NCBI GenBank assembly: GCA_037974335.1 | Contig: CM075760.1 | Span: 33,861,609 to 33,925,608 of the forward strand | Length of the DNA stretch: 64,000 nt | Direction of reading: 5' to 3' | Source of the DNA: Prionace glauca | Lineage: Eukaryota; Chordata; Chondrichthyes; Carcharhiniformes; Carcharhinidae | In this document: positions 44,690-53,997 of the stretch, one piece after another | How positions within the stretch are numbered: the first letter of the stretch is position 1 | How the letters are laid out: each line of letters opens with the position of its first letter | Translations under genes and position numbers: made by a program | The notes under the pieces: generated by a model | Seen by the model: only the letters and a program-made list of their open reading frames with translations | Database searches by the model: none | What the model was told of the DNA's origin: nothing

Positions 44690-45201
44690 CTGGCTGAAGA
44701 TCAATCTTCATTTACACAAAGCCCGCGCTCTGATTGTCTGGACCTTCTGACCTTCGGGTAAGCATTCTCCAAGGCGGCCTTCATGACACACGACAGCGCA
44801 GAGTCGCTGAACAGAGACTGATAGCCAAGTTCCGCACACATGAGGACGGTCTCAACAGGGATCTTGGGTTCATGTTGCACTATCTGTAACCCCCGTGACT
44901 TGCCTGGGTTTGCAAAACCTCACTTACTGTACTGTCTGGAGACAATACACTTCTCTTTAACCTGTGATCAGTGCTCCTTCCACTTACATTATCAGCCACT
45001 TTAAGACTTGAACAGCAGGTTAGGTGTAAGGATTCGCATTCTAATCAGTAATCTCTAAACTGTCTGTGCTTTATAAGCTCTGTCTGAGGCCAGAACTCTC
45101 CATTCACCTGATGAAGGGACTAACCCCGAAAGCTTATGAATTTACTATCAAATAAATCGGTTGGACTAAAACCTGATGTTGTCAGACTTTTCACTGTGTC
45201 T
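44690..45201 (+). mobile_element. Penelope-like element, 3' end with coding remnant
   Basis: 44746-44889 reads in one frame as GGLHDTRQRRVAEQRLIAKF then RTHEDGLNRDLGFMLHYL and stop. The R..E..LI..F.T....GLN pattern resembles the end of the GIY-YIG endonuclease of Penelope-like retroelements (inference). The 3' UTR follows, with CTGATGA at 45108, a short stem and GAAA at 45128, then the arm ending ACTTTTCACTGTG. The same 3' UTR forms the loop of the palindrome at 54009-54579 and 63032-63310. It sits between the Z6 first exon and the CpG promoter. Confidence 0.6.
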
Positions 45202-45204
45202 GGA

Positions 45205-45545
45205 GGACCAGAGTCCTTCCGGTCCTCCAATACGTCTCATTGGTCAACACCTCAGCGTGAAGGTCAGGGGGCGGGCTCTCCCCTGCACATGCGCAGTCCC
45301 GGGCCGGGGGGAGGGGGAGATCACCGAGCGGCTTCTCGCTCAGGCCGGAACCGCCAGCCGCTTGCCTGGAAACCTTGGCTCGAGGAGGACAACAGTGGGT
45401 GGGGGGGCAGGGCTCCCGAGTCCGCGCGTGCGCACTGGCAATCCTAGGACGTCACCGCGGAGCAGAGTGATTCCTATTGGCTGAAACAGACTCCATTGTG
45501 ATGTCACAGGAGTTGTCCAATGAGCTTCAGAGTGAAACCTCCTCC
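45205..45545. promoter_or_regulatory. CpG-island promoter between Z6 and Z7
   Basis: Homologous to the island at 34.7-35.4 kb (GGGGAGATCACCGAGCGGCT, GGAAACCTTGGCTCGAGGAG). It has CATTGG at 45238, an NRF1-like CACATGCGCAG at 45286-45296, CTATTGG near 45475 and CCAATGAG near 45515. No TATA box. Z6 and Z7 diverge from it. Confidence 0.72.
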
Positions 45546-45736
45546 TCTGTGCAACATCTGGGAGGAAATCAATGTCTCCCCCTTTCCATTTCTTTCCTCA
45601 TTCTGGGGGAAATTGGGGACTTGCAGCAACTGAAGGGTAAGGAAGTGAATCCAGTCTGTATATTCCACACATTTTTAGTCCAGTCATATGGGCATAGCTC
45701 TGTCTGGCAACCTGCATGGAGATTTTCAGCCAGTGA

Positions 45737-45828
45737 CGTTTGCTACCAAAAAAAGCTGTTGGACTTTAACCTGGTGTTGTGAGACTTCTTACTGTGTTTA
45801 CCCCAGTCCAACACCAACATCTCCACAT
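45737..45828 (+). repeat. Penelope-type tail repeat, half copy
   Basis: GTTGGACTTTAACCTGGTGT, GTGAGACTTCTTACTGTG and CCAACATCTCCACATC. It is absent from the corresponding place in arm A, so it inserted after the duplication. Confidence 0.75.
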
Positions 45829-46389
45829 CCAGGACAGGAAGCAGTGAGCATGGATCTGTCAATCAGCCTCAATCATCAACTTCAGGAGAATTGGGAGGGT
45901 GAATATTAGCTACAACAGAGTGAGAATGGAGCGAGTGTGTGAGATGGAGATTTGTAGCCTTTGTGGAATGAGAAAGAATGTTTCATAGAAACTGGAATTG
46001 TCTGTTCTGAATTTCGATCCTGCACTGATACTGATGACTTGTGTCAACTTGTTTTACAGGATATTGAAAGGGGAATCACAGGCTAAAATTTCAAATGTCA
46101 GGTCTAGATCTGGCAGAGTCATATTCCTTGGAACCTGAATATCATCGGCCATTGAATCTGGAAGGAGAATTGAAAAGATTTCAAACATCAGTGTGATTGG
46201 AAAAGCATCAACACACTTCCACATTCAAGTGAGAGTGTTCCAGTGCACTGACTGAAGAGCTTTAACCAGTTACACAGCCTGAATAAATATCACACCATTC
46301 ACAGTGGGGAGAGACTGAACACGTATTGTGTGTGTGGACGAGGCTTGAACTGATTGTCCACCCAAGGCAGAGGCAAAGTCGCCTGCATC

Positions 46390-47292
46390 ATGGAGAAACC
46401 ATGGAAATGTGCAGACTGTGGAAAGAGATACAGATTCCCATCTCTGCTGGATGCTCATCGGCGCAGCCACACTGGGGAGAGGCCGTTCATCTGCTCTCAG
46501 TGTGGGGAGGGATTCATTCAACACTCCCACCTGCAGTTGCACAAGCGAGTTCACACTGGAGAGAGACCATTCACCTGCTCTCAGTGTGGAAAAGGATTCA
46601 CTATGTTATCCACTTTGCAGAGACACCAGCGAATTCACACTGGGGAGAGGCCATTCACCTGCTCTGAGTGTGGGAAGCGATTCAACCAGTTATCCAATTT
46701 GCAGACACACCAGCGAATTCACACTGGGGAGAGGCCATTCACCTGCTCTCAGTGTGAGAAGAGATTCACTCGGTTATCCGACCTGCAGGCACATCAGCGC
46801 ATTCACACTGGGGAGAGGCCGTTCACCTGCTTTCAGTGTGAGAAGAGATTCACTCGGTTATCCGACCTGCAGGCACATCAACGTATTCACACTGGGGAGA
46901 GGCCATTCACCTGCTCTCAGTGTGGGAAGGGATTCACTCGGTCATCTGACATGCAGAAGCACAAACGAATTCACACTGGGGAGAGGCTGTTCATCTGCTC
47001 TCAGTGTGGGAAGGGATTCACTCAATTGTCCAGCCTGCAGAGACACCAGCGTGTTCATACTGGGGAGAAACCGTTCACCTGCTCTCAGTGTGGAAAGGGA
47101 TTCACTGGACAATTCCACCTGCAGAGACACCAGCTAGTTCACACTGGGGAGAAGCCGTTTACCTGCTCTCAGTGTGGGAAGGGTTTCAGTCAGTTATCCA
47201 ACCTGCGGACACACCAGCGAGTTCACATGGGGAGAGGCCATTCACCTGCTCTCAGTGTGGGAAGGAATTCACTCAGTTATCCCACCTGCTGA
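46390..47292 (+). CDS. C2H2 zinc finger protein Z7, 10 fingers
   Basis: Paralogue of Z1. From [20 protein letters not shown] it encodes ten C2H2 fingers, then loses frame in the linker after finger 10 at about 47227, where CACACTGGGG reads CACATGGGG, giving a short nonsense tail and a stop at 47292. Fingers 5 and 6 have identical helices ([13 protein letters not shown]) and lie exactly 84 bases apart (46771, 46855), a single-finger duplication. I prefer ATG 46390 because upstream frame positions lack an ATG and run into the relic finger (GLN*). A splice acceptor (GTTTTACAG) ends at 46059. The first exon would lie near the CpG island at 45.2-45.5 kb. An eleventh finger in the next frame ends in HQ*G, and a broken twelfth follows, as in Z1. 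Predicted nuclear DNA-binding factor. Confidence 0.83.
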   Translation: MEKPWKCADCGKRYRFPSLLDAHRRSHTGERPFICSQCGEGFIQHSHLQLHKRVHTGERPFTCSQCGKGFTMLSTLQRHQRIHTGERPFTCSECGKRFNQLSNLQTHQRIHTGERPFTCSQCEKRFTRLSDLQAHQRIHTGERPFTCFQCEKRFTRLSDLQAHQRIHTGERPFTCSQCGKGFTRSSDMQKHKRIHTGERLFICSQCGKGFTQLSSLQRHQRVHTGEKPFTCSQCGKGFTGQFHLQRHQLVHTGEKPFTCSQCGKGFSQLSNLRTHQRVHMGRGHSPALSVGRNSLSYPTC

Positions 47293-47400
47293 GACATCAG
47301 TGAGGTTACACTGGGGAGAAACCTGCTCAGTGTATAAAAAGGGTTCAGAATTTCATCACAGCTGCTGAGGCACCAACAAGTTCACAGGGGTTGGATTCTG
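47293..47400 (+). pseudogene. Relic fingers after the Z7 end
   Basis: Remainder of the eleventh and twelfth fingers (GAGGTTACACTGGGGAGAAA, CACCAACAAGTTCACAGGGG), aligned with 17206-17358 of Z1. Confidence 0.7.
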
Positions 47401-47589
47401 CTGTTATTGTTTCTGTTCTCACATCCAGGACTGCATTTTGTTCATTCTCACAGTTGGTCATTGGAGCAGGTCGGAGGGTTTCTTTCTGCTGGACTGGCTG
47501 GTCTCAGCCTCCAGTGGGCTGATGCTCTTTGAGTCTTTTTGCAAATACCTTGTTTTAAATTTCACAAGTTTCACAGAGTGACAGGGTGT

Positions 47590-47945
47590 TAGGAAGGTCA
47601 GAGATATTTAGTCAGCATTTCTGTTTGAAACCCCCCCAGATGCCGATCCAATTTCCTTTGTAATTGATTGTTTCCACTTCCTCCACCCTCGTAGGGAGCG
47701 GGTTCCAAGTCAATACCATTCGCTGCAGCAAAATATTCTTCCTCACATTCCTCCCCCTGCATCTCTGACTCAAAACCTTAAATCTGTGTCCCCCCTCGTC
47801 CTTGTCCCATCAGCGAATGGGAACGACTTTTCTTTGTCCACCTTATCTAAATCTGTCAGAATCTTGCCCACTTCTATCAAATCTCCCCTCAACCTCCTTT
47901 GTTCCAAGGGGAACAACCCCAGCCTGACATTAACAATAAAGAACA
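47590..47945 (-). mobile_element. Old CR1-like LINE fragment
   Basis: Inverted partner of 16655-16990; same boundaries, so inherited through the duplication. Confidence 0.7.
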
Positions 47946-48786
47946 AACTAACAGAATATGTTAATACCTGAAATCAAATGGGAATGTTGAATTTCTGTTT
48001 TAAAGATATTGTGAATATATTGTCCTGGACAATAATGAAATTGGGATAACTCATCTTGGATGTGGTTGAATTTAATATATTAATCTGGTATCCGCCAACA
48101 GTTAGTGAGTCTGGAATGTGTAGCTGGAAATCACTCCAATAGCACTGTGGGTGTATTTACAGGCATTGTAGCAGTTCAAGAAGGCAGTGTTGGGACCGTG
48201 GCCGAGGCAGCTACATACAGACACATATTCTGTTATAATTGAAGGACTGCAGATTGAATGTGAGGCATTATGGGACTGGACTGTCTTGACCACATTCCTG
48301 TGACAGCTCAGTTTCTGCAATTATGGACCATTAAATCTGCTTAGCAGGGTCTCAACACTGGGAATGAGTTGGGATTAAACTTATCCCAGGACCGGCTGGC
48401 GTTCAGTGGCTGAGATACCCGAATCTGTAAAAAGGGAGATCTGACCCATCAACAAACAGTGGTAGGTAGTTGGTTAAGAAATTAACAAGTGTTCTCAGGC
48501 ATTGTTTAAATTAATTTATCCTAAATTTGTGATAAAAACGGTGATTGATTTGTGACCTGATAGTCAATGAAGTGACAGAATACTCTAAGCAGCATTGGAC
48601 TGAAAAGCAGACCCTCTGAGTGTAGATCATAATCGTTATTATCTTACCCCATCATGGCCAGTGAAAAATCAGAGCTCGAGTGGGTACTGTGTTGACATGG
48701 AAATTTTCCTGCTTCTTGACTGCAGGAGAAAGACTCAATAAAGTTCATTCTGACAAAATAACTCGTCTTTATTTATTCGTCTGATG

Positions 48787-49126
48787 AATTTATTGGAATT
48801 CTATGAGGATGTGTCTAATTTATTGGAATTCTATGAGGATGTGTCTAATTTATTGGAATTCTATGAGGAGTGCGGTGGATAGAGGGGAACCGGTGGATGT
48901 GGTGTTTCCCGATTTTCAGAAGGCGTTTGATAAGGTGCTGCACAAAAGGTTGTTACAGAAGGTCAGGGGGCATGGAGTTGGGGGTAAGGTGTTAGCATGG
49001 ATAGGGGATTGGCTGTCAAATAGGAGGCAGAGAGTGGGGGTCAATGGTTGCTATTCAGATTGGCGGTTGGTGACTAGTGGAGTGCCCCAGGGGCCTCAGC
49101 TATTAACCATTTATATAGATGATTTA
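48787..49126 (+). mobile_element. CR1-like RT fragment with 30-bp triplication
   Basis: Internal CR1 reverse transcriptase piece (AVDRGEPVDVVFPDFQKAFD, SGVPQGPQLLTIYIDD) cut at both ends. At its left end a 30-base unit, AATTTATTGGAATTCTATGA plus GGATGTGTCT, occurs three times in tandem. It lies directly before the long CR1. Confidence 0.85.
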
Positions 49127-49194
49127 AATTTTTTTCAAAACTACTACAGCAAGAAACAAGGAAAAAAATTTTCCCCATAAAAAATTAGTGAATA

Positions 49195-50094
49195 ATGGAG
49201 AGACATGTGATGTGTGGTTTCTGTATGATGTGGGAACTGGTGGACCCCAGGGTCCTTCCCAGTGACCATGTCTGCAGTAAGTGCAGGTTGCTGGAGGAGC
49301 TCCAGCTCAAGGTGGATGAGCTGGCCTCTGAGCTACAGACACTGAGGCTCATCAGGGGGAGAGAGGGTGCCCCTAGACTGGCTAAATCTAAGGGTCAGGG
49401 ACAAAAGGGGGCTGCTGGGAGGAGGAAGGGGGGTGAGGAGCGGAGGCCTCAGCCTCTTAACCTGCATAACAGGTTTGAGGTTCTTGCTTCCAATCTGGAA
49501 GAGGACGAGGCAGGAGAGGTTGGGGAGCAAACTGCACACGGTACAGTGATGCAGCAGGACATAGGCAAAGAGAAGGGGAAAAGGAACGTAGTAGTGATTG
49601 GGGATAGTGGGGTGAAGGGTATTGACACTGTCCTTTGTCATAATGACAAAGTGCACAGAAGGGTGTGTTGTCTGCCTGGTGCTCGGGTACAGGATGTCGC
49701 AGCTGGGCTGCAGAGGAATCTGGAGTGGGAGGGTGAGAACCCGGTCGTTGTAGTGCATATGGGTGCCGGTGACATAGGCAAAGTGCGGACTGAGGATCTG
49801 AGGAGGGAGTATGAAAAGCTGGGAATGGAATTAAAAAGTAGAACCGACAAGGTGGTTATCTCTGGGCTACTGCCTGAACCGAGTGCAGACGGGCGTAGGG
49901 TTGACAGGATAAAGGAAATGAATGGGTGGCTCAGGGACTGGTGTGGGAGGAATGGGTTCGAATTTATGGGGCATTGGCACCAGTATTGGGGTAGGTGGGA
50001 CCTGTTCAGGCGGGATGGGGTTGGTCTGAATCATGCTGGGACCAGAGTGCTGGCGAATCGAGTTAAGAGGACTGTAGACAGGGCTTTAAACTAA
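49195..50094 (+). CDS. CR1 ORF1 protein with esterase domain
   Basis: 299 residues from MERHVMCGFCMMWELVDP. Residues 7-31 hold a CxxC...CxxC metal-binding pattern, 32-55 look like a coiled coil (LLEELQLKVDELASELQTLR), then a basic, low-complexity linker. From about residue 131 there is an SGNH-type esterase fold: VVVIGDSGVKGIDT supplies the nucleophile Ser block, VVVHMGAGDIGK the Gly/Asn block (with Asp in place of Asn), and RRDGVGLNHAG the terminal Asp/His block. CR1-clade ORF1 proteins with esterase domains are known; they act as RNA-binding, membrane- or lipid-interacting partners of the retrotransposition complex. The frame is unbroken and precedes ORF2 by 35 bases. Confidence 0.85.
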   Translation: MERHVMCGFCMMWELVDPRVLPSDHVCSKCRLLEELQLKVDELASELQTLRLIRGREGAPRLAKSKGQGQKGAAGRRKGGEERRPQPLNLHNRFEVLASNLEEDEAGEVGEQTAHGTVMQQDIGKEKGKRNVVVIGDSGVKGIDTVLCHNDKVHRRVCCLPGARVQDVAAGLQRNLEWEGENPVVVVHMGAGDIGKVRTEDLRREYEKLGMELKSRTDKVVISGLLPEPSADGRRVDRIKEMNGWLRDWCGRNGFEFMGHWHQYWGRWDLFRRDGVGLNHAGTRVLANRVKRTVDRALN

Positions 50095-50129
50095 TTAGGG
50101 GGAGGGAGGGTGCGAGGGTAGGTGACGCT

Positions 50130-51654
50130 ATGAGGTCTAACGTTAAGGATAGGGTACAGGTAAGGGAAGAGGCCAAGGATGTCCCAATTGGTGGCGTTAT
50201 GGCAAATAGGGTCCAGGTGAAGGCTGGGATGAAAGCGCTTTATCTGAATGCACGAATCATTCGGAATAAAGTGGATGAGCTGATGGCGCAGATCGACACA
50301 AATGGATACGATCTGGTGGCCATTACAGAGACGTGCTGCAAGGTGACAGGGACTGGGAGATGAATGTACAGGGTTATCAAGTGTTTAGGAAGGATAGGCA
50401 GGAGGAAAGAGGGGGTGGCGTAGCTCTGCTGATTAAGGATAGTATCAAGGTGGTAGCAAGGGATGATATCGGAGCCAAAGAGCAGAAAGTGGAATCGTTG
50501 TGGGTGGAGATTAGGAACAGAAAAGGGAGGAAGACGCTAGTGGGTGTTGTCTATAGGCCCCCGAATAATGATCTGGAGGTGGGGCGGGCTGTTAACGCGC
50601 AAATAAGTACGGCGTGCAGAAATGGGACGGGAGTAGTTATGGGAGATTTCAATCTGCATATTGATTGGTCGACCCATGTTGGACGAGGTGGGCTCGAGGA
50701 GGAGTTCTTGGAATGCTGCAGGGATAATTTCCTTGAACAGTGTGTGTTGGAGCCGACGAGGGAGCGAGCTATCTTGGATCTGGTGCTGTGTAATGAGACG
50801 GGTAGAATTAGGGACCTTGCGGTGAAGGATCCTCTTGGAGAGAGTGATCATTGTATGGTGGAGTTTCTGGTGCAGATGGAGGAGGAGAAAGTGGGTTCCC
50901 GGACACGCGTCCTTTGTTTGAATAGAGGGGAGTATGGTAGGCTGAGAGAAGAATTGGCAAGTGTGGACTGGGGGAGTGCGTTGGAAGGTAGGTCTGCTGA
51001 GGAGCAGTGGAGGATCTTTAAGGAGATCTTTCTTGGTGCTCAGCAGAAATTTATTCTGATGGTTAAAAAGGACAGTAGGAGGAGAGGTAATAAGCCGTGG
51101 ATAACGAAGGAGGTGAAGGAAAGTGTTAAATTAAAAGCGGAGGAGTTTAGAGTAGCGAAGAGCAGTGGGCGAGAAGAGGATTGGGAAAGGTTTAAATGTC
51201 AACAAAGATTGACAAAGAAGTTGATAAAGGAGGGTAGGAGAAGCTATGAGGCTGGGCTAGCACTTAATATAAAAAAGGATAGCAAGAGTTTTTATAAATA
51301 TATAAAAAGGAAGAGGCTGGCTAGGGTGAACGTTGGTCCTTTAGAGGATGAAAAAGGGGAGCTAGTGATAGGGGATGGGGATATGGCTAAGGTCTTGAAT
51401 AACTTTTTTGTTTCTGTCTTCACGGAGGAGGACGTGAATAATTTGCCGGGTGTTAGCGATGGAAAGGTGGTAGGAATGAAGGGTCTTAATGACATTACTG
51501 TTACTAGAGAGGTGGTGCTCGACAGACTGGAGGGGCTGATTGTGGACAAGTCCCCAGGACCGGATGGAATGCATCCGAGGGTTCTGAAAGAAATGGCGGA
51601 GGTGATAGTGGATGCCTTGGTGGTTATTTTTCAGACGTCGCTGGATTCCAGGGA
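50130..51654 (+). CDS. CR1 ORF2 N-terminal part: AP endonuclease and RT start
   Basis: Starts at 50130 and runs through KALYLNARIIRNKVDELMAQ and DLVAITET, the front of an exonuclease/endonuclease/phosphatase-type (APE) domain. The frame shifts by loss of one G in TGGCTGC near 50333. The next frame (50333-51667) continues with GYQVFRKDRQEERGGGVALL, VVYRPPN, MGDFNLHIDW and GESDHCMVEF, the remaining APE blocks with catalytic Asp, Asn and His, followed by the linker region and VLDRLEGLIVDKSPGPDGMH. It is cut off by the CR1 insertion at 51655. The protein nicks target DNA and copies element RNA. Confidence 0.85.
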
Positions 51655-52424
51655 ACATAGAACATAGAATATAGAACATTACAGCACAAACAGGCCCTTC
51701 GGCCCTCGAGTTGCGCCGATCACATCAACCCCACCAATCTATAGACCTATCTATAACCCCCAATCCCATTAAACCCCATATACTCATCCAGAAGTCTTTT
51801 AAAAGACCCCAGCGAGTTCGCCTCCACCACCGATGACGGCAGCCGATTCCATTCACTCACCACCCTCTGAGTGAAAAACTTACCCCTAACATCACCTCTG
51901 TACTTCCCTCCCCGCACCTTAAATCTGTGTCCTCTTGTAGCGACCATTTCAACCCGGGGAAATAGCCTCTGAGAGTCCACCCTATCTATTCCTCTCAACA
52001 TTTTATAAACCTCTATCGGGTCGCCTCTCAACCTTCGCCTCTCTAGGGAAAAGAGTCCCAGCTCCCTCAACCTATCTTCATAAGGCATGCCTCCCAGTCC
52101 AGGCAACATCCTTGTAAATCTCCTCTGCACCCTTTCAATAGCTTCTACATCTTTCCTATAGTGAGGCGACCAGAACTGCGCACAGTACTCCAGATGAGGC
52201 CTGACAAGGGTCCTGTAAAGTTGCAGCATTACCTCCCGACTCCTAAACTCAATCCCTCGATTAATGAAGGCCAGTACACCATATGCCTTCTTGACCACCT
52301 CCTCCACCTGCGAGGCCGATTTAAGAGTCCTGTGGACCCGGACCCCGAGATCCTTCTGCTCTTCAACGCTACTAAGACTCCTGCCCTTGATAGTGTACTC
52401 GTTCATCCCGTTGGTTCTGCAGGA
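51655..52424 (-). mobile_element. CR1-like LINE, second subfamily, nested
   Basis: Minus-strand 5'-truncated copy with an open C-terminal frame (52481-51747, of which the first part is host-element sequence) reading TLVRPHLEYCAQFWSPHYRK and a GAACATAGAA 3' end at the left. The flanks (CCAGGGA left, CAGGAA right) suggest a target duplication of about six bases. It is closely related to 36104-36732. Confidence 0.9.
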
Positions 52425-53637
52425 AGTGCCGGAAGATTGGAAAACGGCTAATGTTACACCGTTGTTTAAGAAGGGTGCCAAGCAAAAGGCGGAGAATTAT
52501 AGGCCGGTTAGTTTAACGTCTGTGGTAGGTAAAATGTTAGAATCCGTCATTAAGGAGGAAATAGCGAGGTATCTTGAGGGGAATTGCTTGATAGGGCGGA
52601 CGCAACACGGTTTCATTAAAGGGAAGTCGTGTCTGACAAATTTACTGGAGTTCTATGAGGATGTGTCTAGGGCAGTGGATAGAGGAGAGCCAGTGGATGT
52701 GGTCTTTCTGGATTTTCAGAAGGCGTTTGACAAGGTACCTCACAAGAGGTTATTGCAGAAGGTCAGGGGACATGGAGTTGGGGGTAGGGTGTTAGCGTGG
52801 ATAGAGGATTGGTTGTCAAATAGGAGGCAGAGAGTGGGGGTCAATGGGTGCTATTCGGATTGGCGGTTGGTGACTAGTGGGGTGCCCCAGGGGTCGGTGC
52901 TGGGGCCTCAGCTATTTACCATTTATATAGATGATCTGGAGGAGGGAACCGAGTGCAGGGTGTCGAAATTTGCTGATGACACCAAGATTGGGGGAAAGGC
53001 AAATTGTGCGGAGGGTGTGGAGAGTCTGCAGAAGGATCTAGATAGGCTGGGCGAATGGGCCAGGAAAAGGCAAATGGAATTTAATGTTGGTAAGTGTGAG
53101 GTGGTCCACTTTGATAGGAGGAATGGTAGGAAGGACTATTACTTACGTGGCGAAAAACTGCAGCAGGCAACGGTGCAGAGGGACCTCGGGGCCTTTGTGC
53201 ATGAGTCGCAAAAACCCAGCTTGCAGGTGCAACAGGTGGTCAGGAAGGCGAATGGGATGCTGGCCTTCATAGCGAGGGGGATTGAATATAAAAGTAGGGA
53301 AGTCTTGCTGCAGCTGTATAGGGCATTGGTGAGGCCGCAGCTGGAGTACTGTGTGCAGTTTTGGGCGCCGCACCTGCGCAAGGATGTTTTGGCCCTGGAG
53401 GGAGTGCAGAGGAGGTTTACTAGGCTGATACCGGAGTTGAGGGGATTGAGCTATGAGGAGAGGCTGAATAAACTAGGCTTGTACTCGTTAGAGTTTAGAA
53501 GAATGAGGGGAGATCTCATTGAGACGTATAAGATGATGAATGGGATGGATAGGATAGAGGTGGAGAGACTCTTCCCGCTCAAAAAAGACAGTAGGACTAG
53601 GGGGGCACAGCCTCAAGATAAAGGGGAGGCGGTTTAG
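52425..53637 (+). CDS. CR1 ORF2 C-terminal part: reverse transcriptase
   Basis: Continues ORF2 after the nested insertion from EVPEDWKTANVTPLFKKGAK. All RT blocks are present: RPVSLTSVVGK, LDFQKAFDKVPH, SGVPQGSVLGP, FADDT. The C-terminal domain follows to KKDSRTRG, where an extra G near 53602 shifts the frame and ends the reading 35 bases later; the remaining bases to the natural end are still recognisable. Confidence 0.85.
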
Positions 53638-53947
53638 AACGGAGTTGAGGAGGAACTTCTTCACTCAAAGGGTGGTGAATCTCTGGAATTTTCTGCCCGT
53701 TGAAGTGGTGGAGGCTGCCTCGCTAAATATTTTTAAGAAATGCGTTGATGGGTTTTTGATAAGAGAAGGGATTAAGGGTTATGGGGAGAGGGCAGGAAGG
53801 TGGAACTGAGCCACGACAGATCAGCCATGATCTTATTGAATGGCGGGGCAGGCTTGAAGGGCTAGATGGCCTACTCCTGCTCCTATTTCTTATGTTCTTA
53901 TGTTCTTAACAGCTACCATTCTGATAGGGGGGCAGTGAGCAACTCGT

Positions 53948-53997
53948 CACACATGCACATATTAAGCTGATCTTTCTCTATACCCTAACTCTGACTG
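53948..53997 (+). mobile_element. L2-like 3' UTR scrap
   Basis: ATATTAAGCTGATCTTTCTC matches the start of the L2 3' ends at 27150 and 55640. Confidence 0.45.

Larger units (their letters stand above)
45510..48690. repeat. Inverted segmental duplication, arm B
   Basis: Reverse-complement partner of 14355-19410. It contains Z7 and carries the empty target site of the CR1 present in arm A (about 47996-48003, TCTGTTTTAAAGATATTG). Confidence 0.85.
49127..53908 (+). mobile_element. CR1-like LINE, almost full length, interrupted by another CR1
   Basis: Contains a short 5' leader, ORF1, a short gap, ORF2 (endonuclease, reverse transcriptase, C-terminal domain) and the 3' UTR with the TTCTTATG tail. 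A minus-strand CR1 of the second subfamily lies inside it at 51655-52424. The part after the insertion resumes at GAAGTGCCGGAAGATTGG. Besides that insertion the copy has about two single-base frame breaks. Confidence 0.9.

Noticed and set aside
49333-49850. Minus-strand frames of 70-141 codons opposite CR1 ORF1
   Set aside because: They are antisense shadows of a clearly coding frame.
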